Positions 12,274 to 22,396 of a DNA stretch of 64,000 nt are shown piece by piece. The notes under the pieces are model-generated. The model did not search any database. It had not been told where the DNA came from and worked only from the letters and a program-made list of their open reading frames with translations. Both the position numbers and the translations under genes were made by a program. This DNA is from Oscheius dolichura (lineage: Eukaryota; Nematoda; Chromadorea; Rhabditida; Rhabditidae): positions 4,450,001 through 4,514,000 of the forward strand of contig OW051494.1 in the NCBI GenBank assembly GCA_932521035.1. The letters are read 5' to 3'. Within the stretch, counting starts at the first letter, position 1, and the number at the start of each line of letters is the position of its first letter.

Positions 12274-13097
12274 CCCCCCGGTTGCCTTCCCCCTAGTGCC
12301 CCCCGGCTCAGCCGATCTCCTCTTACGGGTTCCCCGGTAGTTCCCCGCTGTCATCCCCGCCTCTCAGTTACCCAAGTGGCTTCGCTTCTCTGTGCAGATC
12401 TCACTTTTCGCTTATTTATATAAACATTATAAATGCTCTTTCTCCTCTCCCCGCTTCGCCCGCCGCGTAGCCAAGGAGACATCGTCCTCGACACACCACC
12501 AGCACGACAGCAACAGACAAATAAATATTTCTATTCTTACGTGTGTGGAAGAGATACTATCAGTATTAGAAGGAGGAGCCATAAAGCTGTCACCTCCAAC
12601 ACAGACACTACCGTAATCTAACATCTCACACTAATTGCCCCTCTAATCCGCTTTATTCTACAGTAATCCTTCCTCATAAGCCAAGGTTAAACTCGCGTTG
12701 TCACTCCATTCAAAGCGTCTTTTCTTTAAACACACAGTCAGCCCTAAACCTTGCTTTTTGTAAGGAAAACTGCCGTTGGTTAGACTAGATGAGTAGCAGA
12801 CAGTCGGGTGAACTGTCCGTCTAATTATTGCCCCCTCTGGACAGCGAATTCAAGATTGTATCCTCCCCACACAGTTCTAGCTTTTCTGTCGGAGTTGTCG
12901 ATTAGTAGTAGCCGAGGTTTACGACAGTCCGGCTCCTGTCGATCGTGTGCCACTTATGTAACCCAAAGAGGCCGCACCAGATGCATCAGACGGCTGTTGG
13001 CCGTGCTCCTATTGGCACATACATTTATTCGTCAAATATACAGCTCATTCTAGAAATCACAGTGTCCATTTGCAAGCGTATCTACAGTAACCGTCCG
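12274..13097. other. convergent intergenic region (3' ends)
   Basis: Region between the convergent Myb/SANT-like and T-box genes. It holds AATAAA at 12530-12535 for the plus-strand gene and its complement TTTATT at 13024-13029 for the minus-strand T-box gene. No coding signal was recognised. Confidence 0.5.
13024..13029 (-). terminator. polyadenylation signal AATAAA (minus strand)
   Basis: Reads AATAAA on the minus strand, about 70 bases after the T-box gene stop codon. Confidence 0.55.
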
Positions 13098-14298
13098 TCA
13101 CATGGGGTATGGTTTGGACAGGGCGAGCCGGTACGGACTCATCTGGCCCATCAGAAGGTAGGGGTTAAAAAAGGGCGAATTGTAGAAGAAGGGATTGAGC
13201 GACGGGATGTTCATACCGGCGAGGAGGTTGGGAGCTAACAACTCGGGCATCGGCTTCTCCTCTATCGGCGCGTCGGTGGGAGGGGTGCGTGGACTACTTC
13301 TATAAACGGGGGAGATTGGATGTGCCCGAGGCGGACTCCTACCTTTTGCGGTCTCCTCCCTCGCGGAATCCCTTGGCATATGGGTTGTGCTTGATCTTGA
13401 GGGCCTTGGTCTTCTCGTTCTGGTAGGCGGTCACGGTGATGAACTCCGTCTCGTAGAACTTCATCTTGCAGACCTCCGTCTGGTGGCTGTTGACGGGGAA
13501 GAAGGCGGCGGCGGTGGCGGTCTGGTGCAGCTGGTAGATGGTGATGACCGGGATGTACTTGTGCATGGAGTGGAGGAAGACCTAAACCTATTTGTTATGT
13601 TTGATTGACAGAGTTGTCGCTCTATTGTGGTTGCGATGGATGCGCACGGCTATCTCTAAGCGGTATCTGCGGCCTACAGTACTCCCCAGTTGGAGGCCAC
13701 CCATTACCACTTCCCCGGCCGGCTGATAACCGCTGACAAGCCGTGACCCCCGTTTCACAGCATTGTCCCCGTCTGATTCGATAGCCCGTGTCCCCCGGTC
13801 ACAAGTCCCCGTGTTCCCGGGTCACAACTAATTTTCCCAGGTACTTACATGGCTCTGGTTCGTGTCCTGGGGATTGTTCGTTATCTTCAGCCGTTCGAAA
13901 TGCACCGGTGCCCTCATCCACTGGGCGCCCGTCATGACTCCGTCGTGGTGGGCCACTGCTGTAGACGCTCCGGTGTGTTCTCCTCTCCCGGCTGGGGACC
14001 AGTCTCCATCTTGGAATTTATATCTAGAAAGAGGAGGATTGGAGGGAGGCGGAGGAGGAGGACTACCTGTGGTCGTCGACTTGTTCCATCTGGAGGACGA
14101 TGCCGTAGAAGGCGTCGGGGTCGAGCCCCTCGATAGTGAACTCCAACTTGGGGAACATCTTCCTGTAAGGGGAGGATGAGGGAGGAGGAGGGGACAGGAG
14201 GCCTACCTGCCGGTCTTGGTGACGATCATCTCGTTCCTCATCTTGTGGAAGACCTTCCAGAGCTCGTTGGTGTCGTGTAGTCGGACGGTGACCGGCAT
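13098..14298 (-). CDS. T-box transcription factor, short divergent form
   Basis: Nuclear DNA-binding regulator. The product is almost entirely a T-box: MPVTVRLHDTNELWKVFHK, RNEMIVTKTGRKMFPKL, DDHRYKFQDGDWSPAGRG, RAPVHFERLKITNN, HVFLHSMHKYIPVITIYQL, ETEFITVTAYQNEK and HNPYAKGFREGGDRKR appear in canonical order over five exons. A tail of about 70 residues follows, rich in Pro, Phe, Asn and Met (NIPSLNPFFYNSPFFNPYLL). There is essentially no N-terminal region before the T-box. The start is chosen because it lies ten bases after TATTCAGTTAG, a trans-splice-like acceptor; an upstream coding exon cannot be excluded. The intron around 13583-13848 is long for this locus. Low conservation in the core suggests one of the fast-evolving nematode T-box groups, but I cannot assign an orthologue. 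Confidence 0.85.
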
Positions 14299-15340
14299 GC
14301 TCTCCTCACCTAACTGAATATGAACAGTTTCGACCCTCCTCACCCAGTTGCCTAGGCCCCGCCCCTACAGAAGCGAGACGGCCATTGGATGTCTACGGGT
14401 TACAACACCTGGAAACAGACAATTAGAAACAAAAGAGCCGCACGAGTGGGACAACTGGCGGTCCCTTTTAGGTGGGGAACGGGGCGAGGGGCCCGTGGAA
14501 AGCGAGGTGATAATCGGGCGAGGGCTATCTGATAACTAATTGGGGGGCTTCGGGGGGAGATAAACAAATGAGTCGAGAGACAATCGGCCAATTGTTATTG
14601 GGGGGAAAGAGAGAACAAAGAGAAGGAATCTGGGAATCGCCAAGAGAAGGCCCGGGAGGATCTTCTTTACACTTAAAATTAGCAGACTTAGAATGGTCTG
14701 AATTTGATACTCGCTAACTGATCATTAGGGAGCAAATGGATAAAATTAGTTATCAGAGCTACAGTAGAAGGTATCGGAAATGTCTCACTGGCCACCGGAG
14801 CAAAGTGGAGCTCTTTCCAGCTGCCTGGGCTCATCCTGTCCCTTCTACAGTACTCTGCCCACTATAATTCTAAAAGCTCTATAAATTTGAATGGTGCCCC
14901 CTATTTTCTGTTTCCCATTCCCAGCTCCGTGCCAGTTCTCAGCCCATGGTCCATCTGCTCCGTAGCCGATCGCTTCTCCTCTCGATCCGAATCCATAACA
15001 TACAAATTTATTAGAACTCAGCCGCCACAATGGGCTACGTTTCCCGGCTAATTAGAGATACTCGTCACTTTTCCCGAGGATACAATATTGTAACTGTCTC
15101 CCAATAAATAAGAGAATTAGAAAAGTTGTAAATCGGATCGAGGGGGCAATCTGTTCCGTTGGCATCTCGTCGCCGGGCGAGAAGTGGCCGTTTTTGTGGG
15201 AGACACCTTGGGGCAAGAGATTTGGATAAAAAGGCGGACCTAATTGGGGGGCAGATAGTATCGACTATTCCCATAGAGAGGATATCTTTATCAGGTTGAT
15301 CAGGATAGCCATAAAAGACCGTAAATGACTCCGGGGCCAT
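14299..15340. other. region without a confident gene
   Basis: Minus-strand open frames of 91 codons (15065-15340) and 61 codons (14845-15030) lie just after the stop of the small gene at 15341-15589. They could be its 3' untranslated region or extra exons. A minus-strand AATAAA-like signal occurs near 15010. The part next to the T-box gene probably carries that gene's upstream region. No recognisable protein. Confidence 0.35.
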
Positions 15341-15589
15341 TCACTCTATTATGTCCACGGGCACATTGTAAAGAAGACATACGGTAGAGCACGGTGGCAG
15401 ACACTTCTCTGCATCAAACGGCCCCCTTCGTAAGAGGTAGATGAGGCTGTGTGGTAGCCAGAGGTCTTTCTTTACCGTGTCGAGTAGGATCTATCCGCCT
15501 TTTTTCTATTTTGATCATGTGTACTGACCCACAAAGTGAAATTATACTGATGGCAGTCTGTTCACCGCTACCAAATCATTTGAAACCAT
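15341..15589 (-). CDS. small orphan protein (63 residues)
   Basis: Two-exon model. It starts MVSNDLVAVNRLPS, is joined by an intron of about 57 bases to ILLDTVKKDLWLPHSLIYLL and ends CSTVCLLYNVPVDIIE with stop TGA. The donor GTATAA and acceptor GGATAG join in frame, and the joined protein reads smoothly with few low-complexity residues. Three Cys occur in a CLPPCSTVC cluster. I do not recognise the family. It could be a complete small protein, or the N-terminal part of a longer gene whose later exons lie in 14845-15340. The upstream acceptor TTTCTTTCAG is about 70 bases from the ATG. Confidence 0.45.
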
Positions 15590-15823
15590 AATTCTGGGTA
15601 GACACTAAATTGTTCTCCTGTTTGATCTCAACATCTACAAAACTAACATACCTGAAAGAAAAGGGAATTGCCCGAATTTATAAATCCAGCCAGAACTTTA
15701 TTTTTTTATATATACAAACCGTGCTTATCACAAGGTACTTTAGAAATTACAATAAATGAGAGTACCCAACAAGGAAGAATACTTGAAACATAGCAAAGAG
15801 TGGTCCATAGACAGTGAAATATT

Positions 15824-16366
15824 TCAAACGTCCGGAGTATCAAACATCCAATCCAATTTCTTGTCTTCGTTGTAGGTTTGACGTAAGCGTTGAATTCTAC
15901 GTTCATGTAATTCTATAAGCAAAATTAGTATATTTTAACTACAGACATACTTGCATCTATTTCTTTGACATCCTGCTTCAATTTACTTCCTAAAATATGT
16001 CTGAACTCATTTGTTTCTGAAACAAAATGCATATACTGAAGACAAAAAGCAATCTTACTTTGTTCCGTTCCAAAAGCTGCTTCTACTCTGATTCTTTTAT
16101 TATATTCTTCCAAAAATTCGTGAGTAGTTTGGTGTCTTTCCTGTGTTCTATCTGAAAAAGGAAATTATGAAATAACAACTTTAAATTGCATCTTACCTTG
16201 TTCTCTAATATATTGTCTTGTACGATAACGCCTTCTCTGACTAGAAGACTCGGTATCAGAAGACGAGCTTTCTTGGCTTAAAATTAGTCGTTACCCTAGA
16301 GAATCGCAGCACAAACCCTTGCGGCGTATTAGCATAGACGAGATGTCGTCTGTCCTCAATTGACAT
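15824..16366 (-). CDS. small charged orphan protein (about 125 residues)
   Basis: Five-exon AT-rich gene on the minus strand. The protein starts MSIEDRRHLVYANTPQG, has a Ser-rich segment (QESSSSDTESSSQRRRYR), then helix-prone charged sequence (TTHEFLEEYNKRIRVEAAF, LGSKLKQDVKEID, LHERRIQRLRQTY) and ends KKLDWMFDTPDV. All four introns (about 38-47 bases) splice in phase, which supports a real gene. TTTTCCAG lies two bases before the ATG. The function is unknown; the pattern suggests a small nuclear or adaptor protein with a conserved acidic/aromatic C-terminal tail. It is head-to-head with MED19, with 234 bases between the two start codons. Confidence 0.62.
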
Positions 16367-16600
16367 ATCTGGAAAACAAAAAGTGAATGTTTAGCTTGCC
16401 AAACAGTTGATTGTGGGGGATGTTTAGAGAACAGAATGCAATCGATTTGATTCACCGGTGGCATTTTGAGTGCAACGAGAGCACTGCCAGTCTAATTGCA
16501 GGAAAACCTTCTTTTGTCTTTACCGTTTTACTCTTCTGAGCTGTATCTTTATATCTCTTTGGCTTTGTATGTAATAAGCAGAATTAAATGGAAATTATAG

Positions 16601-17462
16601 ATGAACGACACCGGTTGGAACCAGGGCTCTACACAACCATCCACAGGATCTCTAAAACCCAAAATAACACTAAAAGGATTTTCCCCTTTCTATTGCCTAA
16701 AACCAGAACTGCCACGTAAGCTTTTTTTCTTTTATAACCAACTCTTTATTTTAGCTAAAAGTCAAATGACAGGTAGTGTAGATCTCCTAAGTGCGTATGA
16801 TATGGGATCCGTTTACACTAGATTTTGTGGAAATAAGAAAATACGAGAAGACCTAGCTTCCTTTTTGCCATCAATTTATGGAAATTTTAATATAAATCCA
16901 GCAGCAAATGATATCAGGTATGTTGTTTTATGATCTTATTTTATAGAACAATTTATAGTTCTTTACGAAAACTAATCGAAAAGCCTCCGATTACCGGTAA
17001 AGAAATTCAGCCGCTATCCAGTACCTCTTTGAACGGATTTAGGTTAAATCCAGGACCAGTAGATGAAAGGTTCTTGCTTTTTTGTTATATATTCATTCTA
17101 TATATTCAGGTATCAAAGTCTTTTTGATAGAAAACGTGACTATAATTACCCTACATATGAACAGGATCCGAAAACCGGCTTAACAAGATATAAAACATCA
17201 TTAGAACCCCTTGATACACAACAGAGTCAGTTTTGTAACACTTTAAAATATTTCCATTATCTGTAGGAGAAGAAGAGCCGGAACGAAAACGACATAAAAG
17301 CGAAAAGAAGGAAAAAAAGAAGAAGAAGGATAAGAAAAAGAAAGATAAAGATAAAGTAGGTCTTTATTACTAAAAATTTTATTCGAGTTTCAGAAAGATG
17401 AAGACCGTAAACACCGAAAAAATCCGCTTGATGGCGCTGGGCCTTCTTCAATGGAATTCTAA
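16601..17462 (+). CDS. MED19: Mediator complex subunit 19
   Basis: Head-module subunit of the Mediator complex that links transcription factors to RNA polymerase II. About 215 residues from six exons. It contains the family core: [64 protein letters not shown] and [14 protein letters not shown] long Lys-rich nuclear tail follows ([20 protein letters not shown]) and the protein ends [13 protein letters not shown]. The tail matches known MED19 proteins, which also end in a basic, disordered region. The ATG follows ATTATAG directly. Another ATG lies just upstream in a different frame that closes after about 40 codons. AT-rich, like its neighbours on both sides. Confidence 0.92.
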
Positions 17463-17696
17463 TTATCACTAAAAGGTTTGTAGCTAAGTTTTCCTTCAAA
17501 ATTTTAATCAAATGACGGTCATACGGGCACGAATCGCCATAGCGATATCCTGTCTGCATGAAGTCATTATTGCATTGTGCAGTTGCCGCCTTCTTCTTTC
17601 GCTTTCTCGTCGTTCAACCATTTTTTTGTGCTGTACATGTGCCGCATATGAAGCACATAACACTAAATTTGTTTTATTTTCTAAAAGTTTGCCAAA

Positions 17697-18722
17697 TTAC
17701 TCAATCCTATGGAAAGTATTGCTGAAAAAAGACTCCAACTGGGTTCCAAGTATACCATTTGCTCAGGCTAAAATTATAATTTTGTAACAAAGGAAACTTG
17801 CCGCATTCTTTGGCTTTCTTGTATTCGTTAGATGTACAATACCAATACTTATGCCTACTGGTACTGCATACAAAATTGCTGCAGTCAACAGACATCTGGA
17901 AGCCTGGTGTGGTTTTTTGGACGAAAACTCTTTCAGTGCCCAAATATTCACGCCGAATGAAATAATAGCCGCTAATAGAGCAAAAATGTCTGCGTTAAAA
18001 ATAGATTAGAATGTATCAATTGTACCCATTCCCCAATCTGATTCTATTTTTCTCCAGATTCCGTCTACATCTGTGATGAACCAATAGCAGGGCTTTCCAT
18101 AGAGTTCTCCTGTCAAGGCGATCCTCTGTCTGTATCCATCTTTGAAATAAAAATGTATATAAGTTTTTATTTTGTTTTTTCTTGGTACACCATATTTAGT
18201 GAGATAACTACCTGTCAAATCATTGCATTGTCGCATTAGATTGGCATGTTGCTCCACTAGCGCATAGCTATGATTTTCACATGTGAGAAGACTGAATTGC
18301 CGTAATGTTTCCAATACACATCCTGCGGGAACGATATTCTGTATTATTACCGTGCGATTATCAATATAGACGAACCGATCGAATTTTGATTAGTATCCAA
18401 TAATCGGTACATAAAGAAAGAAAAGTAATGGTGTTGATATTGAGGAGGAAAACATAGTTGTGTTGCATTTTAGCCAGAGTATAACTTTCGACTCTATTGA
18501 TCTTCCTAATTGGGTGATTCTTTGCGTGCCTTCGGGTGTCCAAAATCTGGTCACAGAGGGAAGTTTAATCCAGTCTTGACTATAGAAAATACTACTTGTC
18601 ATAACCAAAAACAAGATTCTCTGACTTTTTTCGGAATATTTCAGAAGTAACTTCCCTTCACTACATTGATATTGGTAAGTGCAAATAAAATTGAAAGCGG
18701 AAGCCAGGGTACAAGCGAACAT
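17697..18722 (-). CDS. multi-pass membrane protein of unknown family
   Basis: AT-rich gene of about 290 codons in five exons. The ATG (MFACTLASAFNFICTY) follows TTGTCTTTAG by five bases. The first exon codes for a mostly extracytosolic-looking domain. It is followed by a Cys-containing region (GCVLETLRQFSLLTC, EQHANLMRQCNDLT) and GKPCYWFITDVDGIWRK. Two hydrophobic helices near the C terminus (IFALLAAIISFGVNIWAL and LLTAAILYAVPVGISIGIV) indicate membrane insertion. The end is GTQLESFFSNTFHRIE. The second intron is inferred from a single in-frame stop that has to be removed; it contains a TACTAAT branch-like motif. I do not recognise the family. It is head-to-head with the desulfurase/TtcA fusion, 66 bases between start codons. 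Confidence 0.55.
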
Positions 18723-18788
18723 AAACGCTAAAGACAACTGTTATGCTGCTATTACTCAGTCAACCATTATTCTCCTAACTTTTAGAAG

Positions 18789-21700
18789 ATGAGCCGTCAG
18801 TTTGGAGAGAGGGTTCCCGAACGGGATTTCGTCGGTAAAAACGAGCAGAATGATGCCGACAAGATGCTCCAATGGGTGCAGAAGAACGAGATTGGAAAGG
18901 ACGAAATCATCGAGACTCCTTTCGGAAAGAGACAACTCCTCTACTGTGATTATTCCGCCTCGGCCAGGGCCTTCCGCCCTATCGAAGACTACCTCATTTC
19001 GGAGGTTCTTCCCCTGTATGGCAATACACACAGCTCCGTTACCGTCACAGCCGAACAGACGACTTTATTCGTCCACGAGGCTAGGTGAGTATTTCGGCAT
19101 AATCTCTTACAAGCTCCTCGATAGGCAGGAGGTTCGAGCGATGGTTGGTGCGGGAGATAACGACGACGTTATTTTCTGTGGAAGCGGCTCGACTGCTGCC
19201 GTCGAGCTGCTCCTCCACCTGATGAATCTCGGCGGCGATTTTATTGTGGTCCACTCGAAGATGGAACATCACTCGAATCTTCTTCCCTGGCGGAGAGCAG
19301 CCAAGGAATGTTATTCAGTGGACGACAGAGACGGGTCCATCGACCCAAGCAAGGATACTCTCTAGTCGCTTATAGTACCTCTTTTAGAATCCGTAAAACG
19401 TGTCCTCTCCGAGGTGAGGGAGTCCCACCCCGACCTGCCGATCATATGTGCCTTTACGGCTTGTTCCAACCTCACGGGCATCTGTTCCAAAACTGATCTC
19501 CTCACCCAAACATGCAAAGAGTAGGATTTTCTTTCCATTTTCCATGTGAGACCCTTCCAGAACTCCTAAAACCGTTGTCGTGTGGGACTGTGCCTCGGCT
19601 GCCCCGTATGTCGAGCTGAATATCAACGGCTCAGTCCCCATCGATGCGATCTTCTTCTCGGGTCATAAATTCATTGGCGGCGTCTCCACTCCCGGCGTCT
19701 TGTGCATAAAGAAACATTTGATCAATGTGAAAGAGCCGAAGAGGACTGGAGGAGGGACTGTCTCCTTTGTGAGTCGATCCCCGCCAATTCCCGAAGAGAT
19801 CGTTTCCAGGTGAACAGTAAGGGGGAATGGTTTCTGAAAGAGGCAGAACACCGGGAAGAGGGAGGTACCAGCGATGCCGTCGGGATCATCAGGCTGGCCT
19901 TGGCGATAAAGTTGAAGAGGGCCGTCGGCACCGAGACAATCGCTCGGAGGAACCACGAAATCGCCAGGAGGGTCGTCACCCGGCTCAGTGAGATGGCCGA
20001 CGTCGTCCTACTGGGACCCCCGAAGATGACGAGTAGACACCCGGTCTTCTCTTTCCTCGTTAGGGTAAGGCGCTTCGTATTCTAAAAACAGGCAGTTCAG
20101 CACAAGGGATCGGGTCTCTTCTTCCACCACAACTACGTGTCCGTCCTATTGAATGACCTTTTTGGGATTCAAAGCCGCGCCGGCTGTATGTGTGCCGGCC
20201 CCTACTCCCAGGAGCTGCTGGGTATATCCACTGAGGTTTGTCATTCAACGGGGTTAGACGGAGCGGTCTCCAGCTGTCGGAACAGTTCCTCGAGGCGTTG
20301 AAGGAGTCGAACGACTTGGACAGGACCCACCTTCGCCGGAGCAGGGAATATACGGCTCAGGAGATGCTCCGCCCCGGCTTCACCAGGATCTCCATTCCCT
20401 ATTTCTGGTCCAATGCTCAAGTCGACTATGTCCTCGACGCCATCGAGCACATCTCCCAACTGGCCGCCGACTTCCTCCATTTGTACCAAGTCAACGCGGA
20501 AAGCGGCGAGTGGCACCATCAGTCACAACGGACTTTCCACTCGAGGAAATGGCTCGGCTTCATTACCATCACTACCAACGGACTGGAGGTCGAAAAACCA
20601 AAGGTATTCCTCTTATTTTTACCGAGGAAAATTCGACCATTTAGACGAATCTATCGCTGGGATTCGTCGCCTTTGAGCAGTCATTCGAAGAGGCTGAACG
20701 GCGGTCGAAAGAAGCCAAGAAGGACATGGCCCAGAGAAAGGTGAGGACGGAGGATACGCCCTGTTGAACTGTACGATCAGAATAAGATCCCCGACGGGAG
20801 GCTGGCCATCGCCCCGGAGTTCGCCCCTCTTCGGTGGTTCGTCCTCCCCGTTGAGCACTCCATCGGCAGATGCGAGCAGACGTGTCCTTTTACACCGAAA
20901 GTCTTTGAAAATCCGGATGATTCGGAGGAAGAAAATGAACTGGTCCAGCTGGCCACGTCGAGTACGGTTGAAAATGGAGGAAAAGATGAAGAAATAGAAG
21001 AAGAACCAGGCAAGGAGTCTCTCTGAAATATAATAGAGCTGAGCTTTTAGAATGTGTGCCGTGTGCCTCCGAGGAAGAGGCGGTTTGCCCGTTGAATCCA
21101 GCCGAACGAGAAGACATCCGGATGGGAGAATTCGGGACGGACGAAAGTGCCGAGGAGACGAAGGTTTGCCCCTTTTGAGCTGGGCCAATCGCTCTTTCTT
21201 TAGAATTTGGAGGATTGGAATCGGCGGGTGGTGGTGACGAGGAGAGACCTCTCCCTGGCGGAGGAGAAACAGCTGCCTTGGATAAATCCCCCGTTGGAGA
21301 TCTACAAAAAAGTCACCGAGGCAATCCATGGACTGGAGATGATCAAGGTGGGTCTCGTCCTCCGGGTGAATAATGAGCTGCTGTTGCCAGGAGGGGGACA
21401 AGGTGTTGGTGTGTCTGTCGGGCGGGAAGGACAGTCTCTCCCTGCTCCACATCCTCCACTTCTACCGGGAGAGGAACAGGAAGAACAAGGGGACTACCTT
21501 CGAACTCGGAGCCATAACCGTCGACCCCGGATCTAGCGCCTACAACCCGCGTCCTCTGATCGAGTACTGTAGGAGTCTCAATATCGACTATTTCTACGAA
21601 GAACAAGGTAGGAACACTGTCCTCCGTGAACAAGCCCAGTTTAGACATCATCGGAGCAGCTCGAAAAGTGCCGGGACTCCGTTCGATCTGTGCCTTTTGT

Positions 21701-22238
21701 AGCCGGATGAAGAGAGGCCGACTGGCGGCGGCAGCCCAGCTACACGGGTGGAATGTCCTCGCCCTGGGACAGCACCTCGACGACGTCGCCGAGAGGTATC
21801 CCCATCTACTGGCCGTATTACAGATTCTTTAGTTTCTTTATCGCTGCCTTCCAAAACGGCAACCTGTCCACGATGAAGGCCCAATACACCTCGAGGGACG
21901 GGGCCATCCGAGTCATCCGACCGCTTATCTACGTGAGGGAGAAGTCTCTCCGTGACTTTGCCGAGCAGAACAGCCTCCCCGTGGTGGCCGAGAACTGTCC
22001 GGCCTGCTTCAACCAGGCCACCGAGAGGCACAGAATAAAACAGGTGAGTCGCCCATCCAGGAAGAGTAGATAGATTATTTTGCAGCTCTTGGCCCAGCAG
22101 GAGTTAATCTTCCCGGATCTGTTCAACTCGTTGCGTTCGGCGATGCGTCCTCTGCTGCTAGTGGACTCGGCCAGTACCGACCAGATGAGGGCCAAAGCCA
22201 TCGAGAACATCGCCAAGAGTCGGGGCCGAGCGAAGTAG
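18789..22238 (+). CDS. cysteine desulfurase-like / TtcA-like tRNA 2-thiolation fusion protein
   Basis: Fifteen exons give a continuous frame of about 967 codons. Residues 1 to about 520 form a class V, PLP-dependent aminotransferase: CDYSASARAFRPIEDY, GNTHSSVTVTAEQTT, FCGSGSTAAVELLLH, PLP-ring Asp in WDCASAAPY (about 227), Schiff-base Lys in SGHKFIGG (about 254), GGGTVSFVNSKGEWFL, REEGGTSDAVGIIR, and SRAGCMCAG with Cys 404/406 where desulfurases carry the catalytic Cys. An acidic linker follows. From about residue 677 a TtcA-like PP-loop ATPase starts: SGGKDS (734-739), ICAFCSRMKRG (CxxC 812/815), GQHLDDVAESF, VIRPLIYVREKSL and ENCPACF (902-905). Known TtcA uses three Cys to hold an Fe-S cluster and 2-thiolates cytidine 32 of tRNA. 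Inferred role: Cys sulfur mobilised by the first half feeds tRNA thiolation by the second. Two introns are GC-AG. TTTTAG precedes the ATG by three bases. Confidence 0.85.
19349..19387 (+). other. GC-AG intron in the desulfurase half
   Basis: Between GAC CCA A and AA TCC GTA AAA the only join that keeps the frame uses a GC donor (GCAAGG) and a TTTTAG acceptor, 39 bases. No GT donor nearby gives an open frame into the next exon. Confidence 0.6.
21010..21050 (+). other. GC-AG intron in the linker between the two enzyme halves
   Basis: Donor GCAAGG, acceptor GCTTTTAG, 41 bases. Splicing joins the acidic linker to a Cys-containing segment (ECVPCASEEEAVC) and then the TtcA-like half. If the intron is kept, TGA at 21024-21026 ends the protein five codons later, giving a stand-alone desulfurase-like product. 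The only nearby GT donor shifts the frame. Confidence 0.65.
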
Positions 22239-22396
22239 ACACTTTTTGTTGTTGTATGGTTGTGTTGGGGAGAGTTCCGCCGGCAGGCGACAACTGTTCG
22301 TAATCCTGGGTCATGCTCGTTCCTGTTGTTGTTACATCCTTCTAATGAAGATCTGTTTTTATTTAACGACACGCCTGCTGTTGTCAGTTCACAGCC

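Noticed and set aside
21010-21050. Two separate genes instead of a fusion
   Set aside because: No AATAAA, promoter-like acceptor or in-frame ATG context separates the halves; the GC-AG join keeps a single frame and the linker continues. Not excluded without cDNA.
20619-21452. 277-codon minus-strand frame
   Set aside because: Entirely antisense to exons of the desulfurase/TtcA fusion, composition typical of a shadow frame.
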